Shown here piece by piece: positions 56,311-64,000 of a DNA stretch of 64,000 bases. Each line of letters starts with the position of its first letter. Positions within the stretch are counted from its first letter, which is position 1. The notes beneath the pieces were generated by a model, which was given only the letters and a program-made list of their open reading frames with translations, had not been told where the DNA came from and ran no database searches. Source of the DNA: Paenibacillus sp. yr247 (lineage in GTDB: Bacteria; Bacillota; Bacilli; Paenibacillales; NBRC-103111); contig NZ_FNIF01000018.1 in assembly GCF_900103825.1 (NCBI RefSeq), positions 34,503 through 98,502 on the forward strand, read 5' to 3'. The position numbers and the translations under genes were made by a program.

Positions 56311-57591
56311 CTATTTTTTGGTGATCACTTTTACGTTGTTCATGTAAGGAACGAGAACATCCGGAACGATGATCGAACCGTCTGCTTGCTGGTAATTTTC
56401 GAAAATCGCAGCGACTGTTCGGCCAAGCGCTAAGCCTGAACCATTCAGCGTATGTACGAATTCCGGCTTCGCCTTAGCATCCCTACGGAAGCGAATATTC
56501 GCTCTGCGAGCCTGGAAGTCCTCGAAGTTACTGCAGGACGAAATCTCGCGGTAGGCACCGCTGTTCGGCAGCCAGACTTCCAGATCATACGTCTTCGCCG
56601 ATGTGAAGCCAATATCGCCTGTGCACAGGGAAAGCACTCGGTATGGCAGCCTCAACAGCTGTAGGACGCGCTCAGCGTGCCCTGTAAGCTTCTCTAGCTC
56701 GTCGTAGGAGTCTTCGGGCTTAACTAGCTTAACAAGCTCAATTTTGTTGAATTGATGCTGTCTGATTAAGCCACGTGTATCCCTACCCGCAGATCCAGCT
56801 TCCGAACGGAAACATGCGCTGAAGGCAACAAAGTTAACAGGAAGCTGCTCGCTCGTAAGTATATCCTCACGGTGATAGTTCGTTACCGGTACTTCCGCTG
56901 TCGGAATAAGGAAATAATCCGAATTCTCCATCTTAAACACATCTTCCTCAAACTTAGGAAGCTGTCCTGTTCCGGTTAAGCTTTCGCGGTTAACAATATA
57001 AGGAGGCAGCATCTCTTCATAGCCATGCTCATCGCTGTGAAGGTCCATCATGAAGTTAATCAATGCGCGCTCCAGCCTCGCGCCAAGCCCTTTGTAGAAA
57101 ACGAAACGCGAACCCGTCACCTTCGCCGCTGCTTCGAAATCCAGAATACCCAGCTCTTGTGCAACTTCCCAGTGCGGCTTCACTTCATAATCGAACTGTG
57201 GAATTTCACCTACGCGGCGGAGTTCCACATTCTCTTCTTCCGTGCGGCCCACAGGCACGCTCTCATGGGGCATATTCGGGATGGAGAGCAAGATCTGCTG
57301 TAAGGACTCGTCTAGTACGCGGATCTCGTCATCCAGCTCTTTAATGCGGTCTCCGACGACCTTCATTTCTTGGATCAGCTCATCCGCATTCTCGCCGGAT
57401 CTTTTGCGGCCAGCAACTTCTTGGGAAACGGTGTTGCGGCGGTTTTTGAGCTGCTCCGTTTCTTGCAAGAGCTCTCTACGCTTTTGATCTAATTCTGTGA
57501 AACCGTTCAGCTCATCTATCTGCTTACCACGGTTTTGCATCGCAGCTTGAACCGCTGCCAAATCACTTCGAAGTAACTTTACATCAAACAA
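56311..57591 (-). CDS. serS: Seryl-tRNA synthetase
   Basis: Class II synthetase charging tRNA-Ser (426 residues). The N-terminal part (about residues 25-105) is the antiparallel coiled-coil arm that binds the long variable loop. Motif 2 is in [20 protein letters not shown] and motif 3 in [20 protein letters not shown]. The start is TTG with GGAGG upstream. No T-box leader fits in the 92 bp spacer to pdxT, but that spacer has a large hairpin (57632-57672). Confidence 0.97.
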   Translation of the reverse strand: MFDVKLLRSDLAAVQAAMQNRGKQIDELNGFTELDQKRRELLQETEQLKNRRNTVSQEVAGRKRSGENADELIQEMKVVGDRIKELDDEIRVLDESLQQILLSIPNMPHESVPVGRTEEENVELRRVGEIPQFDYEVKPHWEVAQELGILDFEAAAKVTGSRFVFYKGLGARLERALINFMMDLHSDEHGYEEMLPPYIVNRESLTGTGQLPKFEEDVFKMENSDYFLIPTAEVPVTNYHREDILTSEQLPVNFVAFSACFRSEAGSAGRDTRGLIRQHQFNKIELVKLVKPEDSYDELEKLTGHAERVLQLLRLPYRVLSLCTGDIGFTSAKTYDLEVWLPNSGAYREISSCSNFEDFQARRANIRFRRDAKAKPEFVHTLNGSGLALGRTVAAIFENYQQADGSIIVPDVLVPYMNNVKVITKK

Positions 57592-57631
57592 CGAGATTCC
57601 TCCGTTAGCGCAAAATGGTTAGAATATGGAA

Positions 57632-57672
57632 GCAAGCACCCTTACCGGAACATCCGGTAATATCAAGGTGCT
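57632..57672 (-). terminator. Hairpin between pdxT and serS
   Basis: On the minus strand AAGCACC closes with GGTGCTT and an inner stem TTACCGGA/TCCGGTAA is nested inside. No clear T run follows, so termination is uncertain; it could instead attenuate or stabilise the RNA. Confidence 0.45.
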
Positions 57673-57683
57673 TGTACCATCAA

Positions 57684-58262
57684 TTATGCTTGCCTTTGCT
57701 TTACCATATCTAAGAAATAGCTGTGCAGACGGAAGTCGTCTGTCAGCTCTGGATGGAACGATGCCGCAAGGAGATGTCCTTGCTGCGCAGCGACGATCTG
57801 GCCGTCATACGTGGCCAATACATCCACATCAGGTCCCACTTTCTCAATCAGCGGGGCCCGAATAAATACCGCACGAACGTTCTCGTCGATGCCTTTGATC
57901 GGCAAGTCCGTCTCAAAGCTTTCGCGCTGACGACCGAACGCGTTGCGAGCCACCGTAATATCCATCAGCTCAAGATGAGCTTCCGGCTGCCCGGTGATCT
58001 CTTTCGCGATGACAATCAACCCTGCGCACGTACCGAATATTGGCTTACCCGCGGCGGAAAATTCCTGCAGCGCGTCGATGAAGCCATACGTGCGCATCAG
58101 CTTCCCGATAGTTGTACTCTCTCCACCAGGTAAAATAATTCCATCAAGATCAGCTAGCTGCTCGGTACGTTTAACATCAACGCCCTCAGCACCTGCTTTC
58201 TCAATTCCACGAATATGCTCTGCTACCGCGCCTTGCAGCGCGAGAACCCCGATCTTCGTCAT
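57684..58262 (-). CDS. pdxT: Pyridoxal 5'-phosphate synthase glutaminase subunit PdxT
   Basis: Glutaminase that passes ammonia to PdxS (192 residues). The class I triad is present: Cys in PIFGTCAGLIVIAKE, and His/Glu in SFHPELTDDFR; ILPGGESTTIGKLMR binds glutamine. The start overlaps the pdxS stop (TAATG), so synthesis is coupled. Confidence 0.97.
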   Translation of the reverse strand: MTKIGVLALQGAVAEHIRGIEKAGAEGVDVKRTEQLADLDGIILPGGESTTIGKLMRTYGFIDALQEFSAAGKPIFGTCAGLIVIAKEITGQPEAHLELMDITVARNAFGRQRESFETDLPIKGIDENVRAVFIRAPLIEKVGPDVDVLATYDGQIVAAQQGHLLAASFHPELTDDFRLHSYFLDMVKQRQA

Positions 58263-59143
58263 TACCAGCCGCGCTCCTGCATACGCTCGGAAGCTTGCAG
58301 CTTGGAAATTTCGATTCCCTTCATAGGGGTACCTAGGTTTTTGGAGATTTCTGCAATCAATTTATAGTCCGTATAGTGCGTTACAGCTTCAACAATTGCT
58401 TTAGCAAACTTTTCAGGGCTATCTGACTTGAAAATACCGGAACCAACGAATACACCATCGGCCCCTAAGTGCATCATCAAAGCCGCATCTGCAGGTGTAG
58501 CAACACCGCCAGCCGCAAAGTTAACAACAGGCAGTTTGCCTGTTTCGTGAACATGCAATAGCAGCTCATAAGGTGCGCCAAGATTTTTCGCTTCAAACAT
58601 CAACTCATCCTTGGACATACCTTGTACTTTACGGATTTGACCCGTAATCATGCGCATATGACGAACAGCTTCAACGATATTACCCGTTCCTGGCTCACCT
58701 TTAGTACGAAGCATCGAAGCGCCTTCGCCAATACGACGCAATGCTTCTCCGAGGTCACGAGCGCCACATACGAAAGGAACTGTGAAATCACGTTTGTTGA
58801 TGTGGAACACTTCGTCCGCAGGTGTTAAAACTTCACTCTCATCGATATAATCAACGCCCAGAGATTCCAGGACTTTTGCTTCAACAAAGTGTCCAATTCT
58901 TGCTTTAGCCATAACCGGAATCGAAACAACTCTCATAACATCTTCAACAATGGTTGGATCAGCCATGCGGGATACGCCACCGGCAGCACGAATGTCAGCA
59001 GGTACGCGCTCGAGCGCCATAACAGCAGATGCACCAGCTGCTTCTGCGATTTTTGCTTGCTCAGCATTCATGACGTCCATGATGACGCCGCCTTTTTGCA
59101 TTTCGGCCATACCTGTTTTAACGCGGGATGTTCCTGTTTCCAT
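58262..59143 (-). CDS. pdxS: Pyridoxal 5'-phosphate synthase lyase subunit PdxS
   Basis: TIM-barrel synthase making PLP from ribose 5-phosphate, glyceraldehyde 3-phosphate and glutamine-derived ammonia (293 residues). Highly conserved stretches [40 protein letters not shown] and [20 protein letters not shown] include the active-site lysines. It follows dacA as in B. subtilis. Confidence 0.98.
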   Translation of the reverse strand: METGTSRVKTGMAEMQKGGVIMDVMNAEQAKIAEAAGASAVMALERVPADIRAAGGVSRMADPTIVEDVMRVVSIPVMAKARIGHFVEAKVLESLGVDYIDESEVLTPADEVFHINKRDFTVPFVCGARDLGEALRRIGEGASMLRTKGEPGTGNIVEAVRHMRMITGQIRKVQGMSKDELMFEAKNLGAPYELLLHVHETGKLPVVNFAAGGVATPADAALMMHLGADGVFVGSGIFKSDSPEKFAKAIVEAVTHYTDYKLIAEISKNLGTPMKGIEISKLQASERMQERGW

Positions 59144-59172
59144 TCTTTATTTCCTCCTATACCAATTATAGG

Positions 59173-59193
59173 GACTTTGACGGAGTCAAAGTC
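59173..59193 (-). promoter_or_regulatory. Perfect 9 bp inverted repeat upstream of pdxS
   Basis: GACTTTGAC-TCC-GTCAAAGTC about 30 bp before the pdxS start codon, followed by TATAAT and the AGGAGG ribosome binding site. It may be an operator or a leader hairpin. Confidence 0.45.
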
Positions 59194-59297
59194 TCTCTGC
59201 TACAACAATTTCATGCAGTTCCCTACACGATTCGATAGTAAACTTCTAAACACTCATTTTACATGAAGGAGGGGCATTATACAACCCATTTTCTGGT

Positions 59298-60650
59298 CTA
59301 GGAACCGCCTTTAATCCCTTTAAACATATCACTGAAGAAGTTTTTGAAGGAACGGAACAGGAGACGAATCCAACTGCCTTTTTGAACATCATCATTCGCA
59401 ATAAGATCAATCGTTTTTTCTTGACCATTATAACTTACCTTCACTTTACCGAGCGTATCGCCCTTCGCAATTGGTGCTACGAGCTTACTCTCTTCAAGCG
59501 GCTCTGCCGTCATTTTAAAGTCTGTATCCTTCGCGCCTTTTTTAGCAACGAACGTTAGTCCTGTTTTCGTCACAAGAGGCACTTGGGTTTGAACACCTTT
59601 CTTAATGTTTACGAATTTCAAAGAATCTATTTCTTGCTTCGCATTGAGGAAAGGTTTAATCTCAAAATTTTGGAATCCATAATCAAAAAGCTTTCGTGTC
59701 TCATTAAAACGATCCGGTTCGGTATTCGTACCCATTACCACCGTTATCAAACGCATACCGTTACGCTCTGCTGTTCCAGTGAAGCAATACTTGGCCTCAT
59801 CGGTATGGCCCGTTTTTAAACCATCTAATCCTTGGTAAGCAAATTTCTTGAAGTTAGGATTGTTCGAGTTGCCCTCAAGCATCCAGTTCCAGTTAATCAT
59901 GGGTGTCTTATCGGTTGGACGAAGCTTGGTGGATATGATTTTCGTAAAATCTAATATCTCTTTATGATCTTTAATAATATTATAGGCTAAAATAGCAGAA
60001 TCACGCGCCGTCATCGTCGTTTCGCCTTGAATACCAGCCGGTGCATCAGCCTTCAGGTCTGCTCTGGAAAGACCCGTTGCACTAATGAAATGCGCTTTAT
60101 CGGACATCCCTAACTGCTTCGCCTTCTCATTCATCATGTTAGCGAAATTTTCTTCCGAGCCTCCGCCAATAAATTCAGCTAGTGCAACAGAAGCATCGTT
60201 CGCGGAATAAATCGACATTGCACTAAACATATCTTTTACAGTCAATTTCTCCCCTTCAGCAATGAGCTGTCCGGAACCAATCACGTCTGCGGCTTTCTTA
60301 GATGCGATAACTGGGTCTTCCCACTTGATCTTCCCGCTTTTAATATTTTCTAATACGATATACTCCGTCATCATTTTAGCCATACTTGCTGGAGGAAAGG
60401 CTTCATCTGCATTTAATTCATAGATAATAGCTCCTGTACTAGCTTCCATAATTACCGCAGATTTAGCTGCCGGTTTTGGCTCATTAAGAGCTACCGTTGG
60501 AGCAGGTGTAGCTGCTGGAGCCGTAGTTGCTGCTGGCGTTTTGGTATCGGCGGCATACGTTGGTTGTATATGTAAAAGTAAAGATTGGGCAATTAAACTG
60601 ACACCTAACACCAAAGCAACCTTTTTCTTTGTAAAACTTAAAAATCTCAC
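59298..60650 (-). CDS. dacA: D-alanyl-D-alanine carboxypeptidase DacA (PBP5 type)
   Basis: Low-molecular-weight penicillin-binding protein that trims the terminal D-Ala from peptidoglycan stem peptides. It has a signal peptide (about residues 1-34, ending TYAA), an Ala/Pro/Thr linker, and the catalytic motifs SMAK (PPASMAKMMTEYIV), SAN (IYSANDASVALAE) and KTG (LDGLKTGHTDEAK). A PBP5 C-terminal domain and an amphipathic C-terminal helix (LLFRSFKNFFSDMFKGI) for membrane anchoring follow. The frame opens at 60710; GTG 60650 with AGGGAGAG upstream is the better start (450 residues). Confidence 0.95.
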   Translation of the reverse strand: MRFLSFTKKKVALVLGVSLIAQSLLLHIQPTYAADTKTPAATTAPAATPAPTVALNEPKPAAKSAVIMEASTGAIIYELNADEAFPPASMAKMMTEYIVLENIKSGKIKWEDPVIASKKAADVIGSGQLIAEGEKLTVKDMFSAMSIYSANDASVALAEFIGGGSEENFANMMNEKAKQLGMSDKAHFISATGLSRADLKADAPAGIQGETTMTARDSAILAYNIIKDHKEILDFTKIISTKLRPTDKTPMINWNWMLEGNSNNPNFKKFAYQGLDGLKTGHTDEAKYCFTGTAERNGMRLITVVMGTNTEPDRFNETRKLFDYGFQNFEIKPFLNAKQEIDSLKFVNIKKGVQTQVPLVTKTGLTFVAKKGAKDTDFKMTAEPLEESKLVAPIAKGDTLGKVKVSYNGQEKTIDLIANDDVQKGSWIRLLFRSFKNFFSDMFKGIKGGS

Positions 60651-60681
60651 AATTCCACTCTCCCTAGCGATATAATGACAG

Positions 60682-60710
60682 TTTATATTGTAACACACCC
60701 TATTAGACAA
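60682..60710 (-). promoter_or_regulatory. Candidate sigma-A promoter of dacA
   Basis: On the minus strand TTGTCT (60710-60705), 17 bp, TATAAA (60687-60682), about 30 bp before the dacA start. Confidence 0.55.
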
Positions 60711-60722
60711 AAAAAAGAAGAC

Positions 60723-60746
60723 GTAGGTTCAAATCCCACGCCCCCA
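60723..60746 (+). pseudogene. tRNA 3'-end remnant
   Basis: Plus-strand GTAGGTTCAAATCCCAC (T-arm with one mispair) followed by GCCCCCA (acceptor 3' strand). Nothing resembling the D-arm, anticodon arm or 5' acceptor strand precedes it. The amino acid cannot be told. It sits between dacA and guaB. Confidence 0.65.
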
Positions 60747-60767
60747 ATTTTAACCACATGGTAACAT

Positions 60768-62240
<1,473 letters not shown>

Positions 62241-62278
62241 TTAGAGCTATCTATTAAGGTAAGCTTTCGTCATAAGCA
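62241..62278 (-). repeat. Degenerate hairpin repeat upstream of guaB
   Basis: TTAGAGCTATC, a short spacer, GGTAAGCTTTCGTCATAAGCA: the box and position next to the AAGGAGG ribosome binding site match the repeat family, but the stem is poor. Confidence 0.5.
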
Positions 62279-62307
62279 GCTGCTTATTCGTTTTGTATAT
62301 GATTGCA

Positions 62308-62337
62308 ATCTTAACAAAAGCCTATTTTTCGTGTCAA
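62308..62337 (-). promoter_or_regulatory. Candidate sigma-A promoter of guaB
   Basis: On the minus strand TTGACA (62337-62332), 18 bp, TAAGAT (62313-62308). The leader would be about 75 bases and contains the degenerate repeat. Confidence 0.65.
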
Positions 62338-62387
62338 GGAAAAGGACAAGTCCACGGGTTGGCATCTGTCCGAATAAGACGATTTCG

Positions 62388-63590
62388 TTAACGATACGAG
62401 TACGTACTGCTCGAATTCCACAATAAAAATTGTTCCACACCCTGTTCTTGAGCTGCTTTTATCTGCTCTTTAACATCAGCCGTCCCATATGTCTTATGCG
62501 GCTTTACCCAAGTAGCTGTAAAATCCTGATACCATGGTCTAATTTCCGCTATATGACTATTTGCCTGCATGAGCTGTTGATTCTTCCCTTTTGCGTCGCT
62601 GATGGCCTTGCTAATGATCGCATAGGGTTGTAAATCGGGGTATTTGACCCCATATATACCGCTAGAATAATGAGAAGGATATAACATCGGTGAAATATAA
62701 TGAACCTGCTTACTGATCATCGACCAATCTTGTCCTATGCCCATATCATTATCCGCGGAGGTCGTTAAACCAAAGACATCTGCTGACAAAAAGGCCCTCT
62801 CGCCAATTCGTTCCTTTGCTTTCTTGAGAAAAGCCTCAATCACCTGTGCTTTCGTCAACTTCTTTGGGTTATCGAATTTGACCTCTTCATCAACTTTTTT
62901 GCCATTCTCCGGAAACCTCACATAATCAAATTGGATTTCATCAAAACCTAACTCAGCCGTTTCTTTAGCGATTTGAATATTATAGTCCCACACTTCTTCC
63001 TTGAAGGGGTCCACCCAAGCCGTTCCTTTGCTATCTTTCCACACGTTACCAGCATAAGTCTTCATGGCAATGCTACTTTTCTTCTGACTTAAATAGGGAT
63101 CTTTAAAAACAACGATCCGCGCTATTGTATAAATGTTCTTCTCCTTCAACCTTTGCAGCTTGGCTCTCAAATCACGAATAATGACGTTACTATTCGCACC
63201 TATCTCATTCACCAAGGGTACCGTTGAGGAATATGTAACTTGTCCCGAATCGTTCTTAACATCGATGACCATCGCATTCAAATCAGTTTGATCCACCAAC
63301 GCGATCAACTGCTCAAATTTATTGCCTACTGCTGACCAGGCCGATACATAGATACCTTTAACGATCTGCTTGGCAGGCTTTAGTGGAAAGGTGCTATTTT
63401 TTACTGAAGACACTTGCTTCACTTCTTGGATAGGAGCAGGCAATGTACTTCCTAAGTTGTTTAATGTTCGGAGTGGATGTAACTCATCCTTGACCGAATC
63501 CATCTTCACTGAGCAACCACTAACCACCTGTGTCATCAACAAACAAAGTAGTAAGACACTCAACCATCTCTTGTGTAACGATGTACCCAT
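62388..63590 (-). CDS. Putative glycoside hydrolase lipoprotein (DUF4015 family)
   Basis: A 400-residue protein with a signal peptide and lipobox (LMTQVVSGC). From about residue 77 it has the DUF4015 / putative glycosyl hydrolase layout: VKGIYVSAWSAVGNKFEQLI, NAMVIDVKNDSGQVTY, GFDEIQFDYVRFPENG and HYISPMLYPSHYSSGIYGVK, a TIM-barrel pattern with conserved acidic residues. The substrate is unknown; cell-wall or extracellular polysaccharide is plausible for a surface lipoprotein. It lies between the 5S rRNA gene and guaB, with GGAGGG before ATG 63590. Confidence 0.88.
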   Translation of the reverse strand: MGTSLHKRWLSVLLLCLLMTQVVSGCSVKMDSVKDELHPLRTLNNLGSTLPAPIQEVKQVSSVKNSTFPLKPAKQIVKGIYVSAWSAVGNKFEQLIALVDQTDLNAMVIDVKNDSGQVTYSSTVPLVNEIGANSNVIIRDLRAKLQRLKEKNIYTIARIVVFKDPYLSQKKSSIAMKTYAGNVWKDSKGTAWVDPFKEEVWDYNIQIAKETAELGFDEIQFDYVRFPENGKKVDEEVKFDNPKKLTKAQVIEAFLKKAKERIGERAFLSADVFGLTTSADNDMGIGQDWSMISKQVHYISPMLYPSHYSSGIYGVKYPDLQPYAIISKAISDAKGKNQQLMQANSHIAEIRPWYQDFTATWVKPHKTYGTADVKEQIKAAQEQGVEQFLLWNSSSTYSYR

Positions 63591-63644
63591 ACCAATCCCT
63601 CCTCATAGGGTAGTATGGTTTAATGAGCCAAATTGTACTGATGT

Positions 63645-63688
63645 AAAAAAAAGAGTCTTTTTGGAATTTCTTCCAAAAAGACTCTTTC
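63645..63688 (-). terminator. Intrinsic terminator of the rRNA operon
   Basis: On the minus strand AAAGAGTCTTTTTGGAA pairs perfectly with TTCCAAAAAGACTCTTT and is followed by a T run, a few bases after the 5S rRNA gene. Confidence 0.92.
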
Positions 63689-63694
63689 AAATGT

Positions 63695-63811
63695 GCTTGG
63701 CAACGTTCTACTCTCCCAGAACCCTGCGGTTCAAGTACCATCGACGCTGGAGGGCTTAACGGTCGTGTTCGAGATGGGAACGCGTGGGTCCCCTCCGCCA
63801 TCATCACCAAA
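63695..63811 (-). rRNA. rrf: 5S ribosomal RNA
   Basis: The minus strand reads TTGGTGATGATGGCGGAGGG, then CCCATCTCGAACACG and CTGGGAGAGTAGAACGTTGC, the conserved 5S blocks, in about 117 bases. The ends pair (TTGGTGA with the CTTGCCAA-type 3' end region). Confidence 0.97.
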
Positions 63812-63886
63812 CAGTCAAAGCGTGTTTGCGCCTTGAAAACTAGATACGAAACTTGCGTAAAGTTGGTTTCCTTAGGTTAAATACTT

Positions 63887-63922
63887 ATGCTTCCGAAGCT
63901 AGCCTTCCTCCGGAAAGCTTTG
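63887..63922 (+). repeat. Inverted hairpin repeat copy in the 23S-5S spacer
   Basis: Read on the minus strand this is AAAGCTTTCC-GGA-GGAAGGCTAG followed by CTTCGGAAGCAT, which matches the repeat read on the plus strand upstream of protein genes. So this copy is inverted relative to transcription compared with the others. It directly follows the 23S 3' end. Confidence 0.7.
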
Positions 63923-64000
63923 AGGTTAAGCCCTCGACCGATTAGTATTCGTCAGCTGCATGCATTGCTGCACTTCCACCTCAAACCTATCAACCTCGTC
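63923..64000 (-). rRNA. rrl: 23S ribosomal RNA (3' end only)
   Basis: The minus strand ends ACGAATACTAATCGGTCGAG followed by GGCTTAACC, the conserved 3' terminus of 23S rRNA. The rest of the gene lies beyond the window. Confidence 0.96.

Noticed and set aside
63520..63810. ORF running from the 5S rRNA gene into the lipoprotein gene
   Set aside because: Its first part is 5S rRNA and the rest overlaps the rRNA terminator and the lipoprotein gene in another frame.

Overview
The window looks like a chromosomal segment of a Paenibacillus-type, spore-forming, flagellated Firmicute. The evidence is the sporulation genes (spoIIR, spoIID, spoIIQ, spoIIID and an SspP-like spore protein), the S-layer-anchoring genes (csaB and an SLH-domain protease), an 11-gene nuo operon without nuoEFG, and gene order like two Bacillus subtilis neighbourhoods. 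Nearly all genes lie on the minus strand, so the natural reading direction is from 64000 down to 1. No prophage, insertion sequence or CRISPR array was seen.

Reading in that direction, the right end holds the 3' end of a 23S rRNA gene and a 5S rRNA gene. A putative glycoside-hydrolase-like lipoprotein, guaB, dacA, pdxS-pdxT, serS and tRNA-Ser(UGA) follow. Three small genes come next, two of them very short; one is SspP-like. A plus-strand MFS exporter is followed by a carbohydrate ABC transporter operon (two permeases and a lipoprotein) with its membrane-bound AraC-type regulator. The plus-strand pair tadA and tRNA-Arg(CCU) sits behind a tight cluster of DnaA boxes. A c-di-GMP-I riboswitch then controls a PilZ-domain gene. 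Gene order from guaB to tadA resembles the B. subtilis region just right of oriC.

The middle (45.5-26.9 kb) carries ychF, prfA-prmC, spoIIR, ywlC/sua5, mntP, the arginine phosphatase ywlE, and a ZTP-riboswitch-controlled rpiB-ywlG-glyA unit. Then come upp, the UDP-GlcNAc 2-epimerase gene and a complete F1Fo ATP synthase operon. The left part (26.7-1 kb) has nuoABCDHIJKLMN, an SLH-anchored subtilase, ywzB (DUF1146), murA, spoIID, spoIIQ, spoIIID, mbl, two flagellar hook-basal body genes, an EpuA-like small membrane protein, a CDP-alcohol phosphatidyltransferase, fabZ, pgcA, a DUF5693 membrane protein and the start of csaB.

Several genes join into modules. The epimerase (UDP-ManNAc), CsaB (pyruvylation of the wall polysaccharide) and the SLH protease (a client) form one cell-surface theme. 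The nuo and atp operons form the respiratory core. SpoIIR, SpoIID, SpoIIQ and SpoIIID cover engulfment and mother-cell control.

The most unusual signal is a family of short hairpin repeats, about 12 copies, some in tandem with a period near 40 bp. Most sit directly before the ribosome binding site of a minus-strand gene, and one inverted copy lies in the 23S-5S spacer. The stem arms change between copies but stay complementary. I see no clearly new multi-gene system; the repeat family, the DnaA-box cluster and the two riboswitch units are the main points for follow-up.
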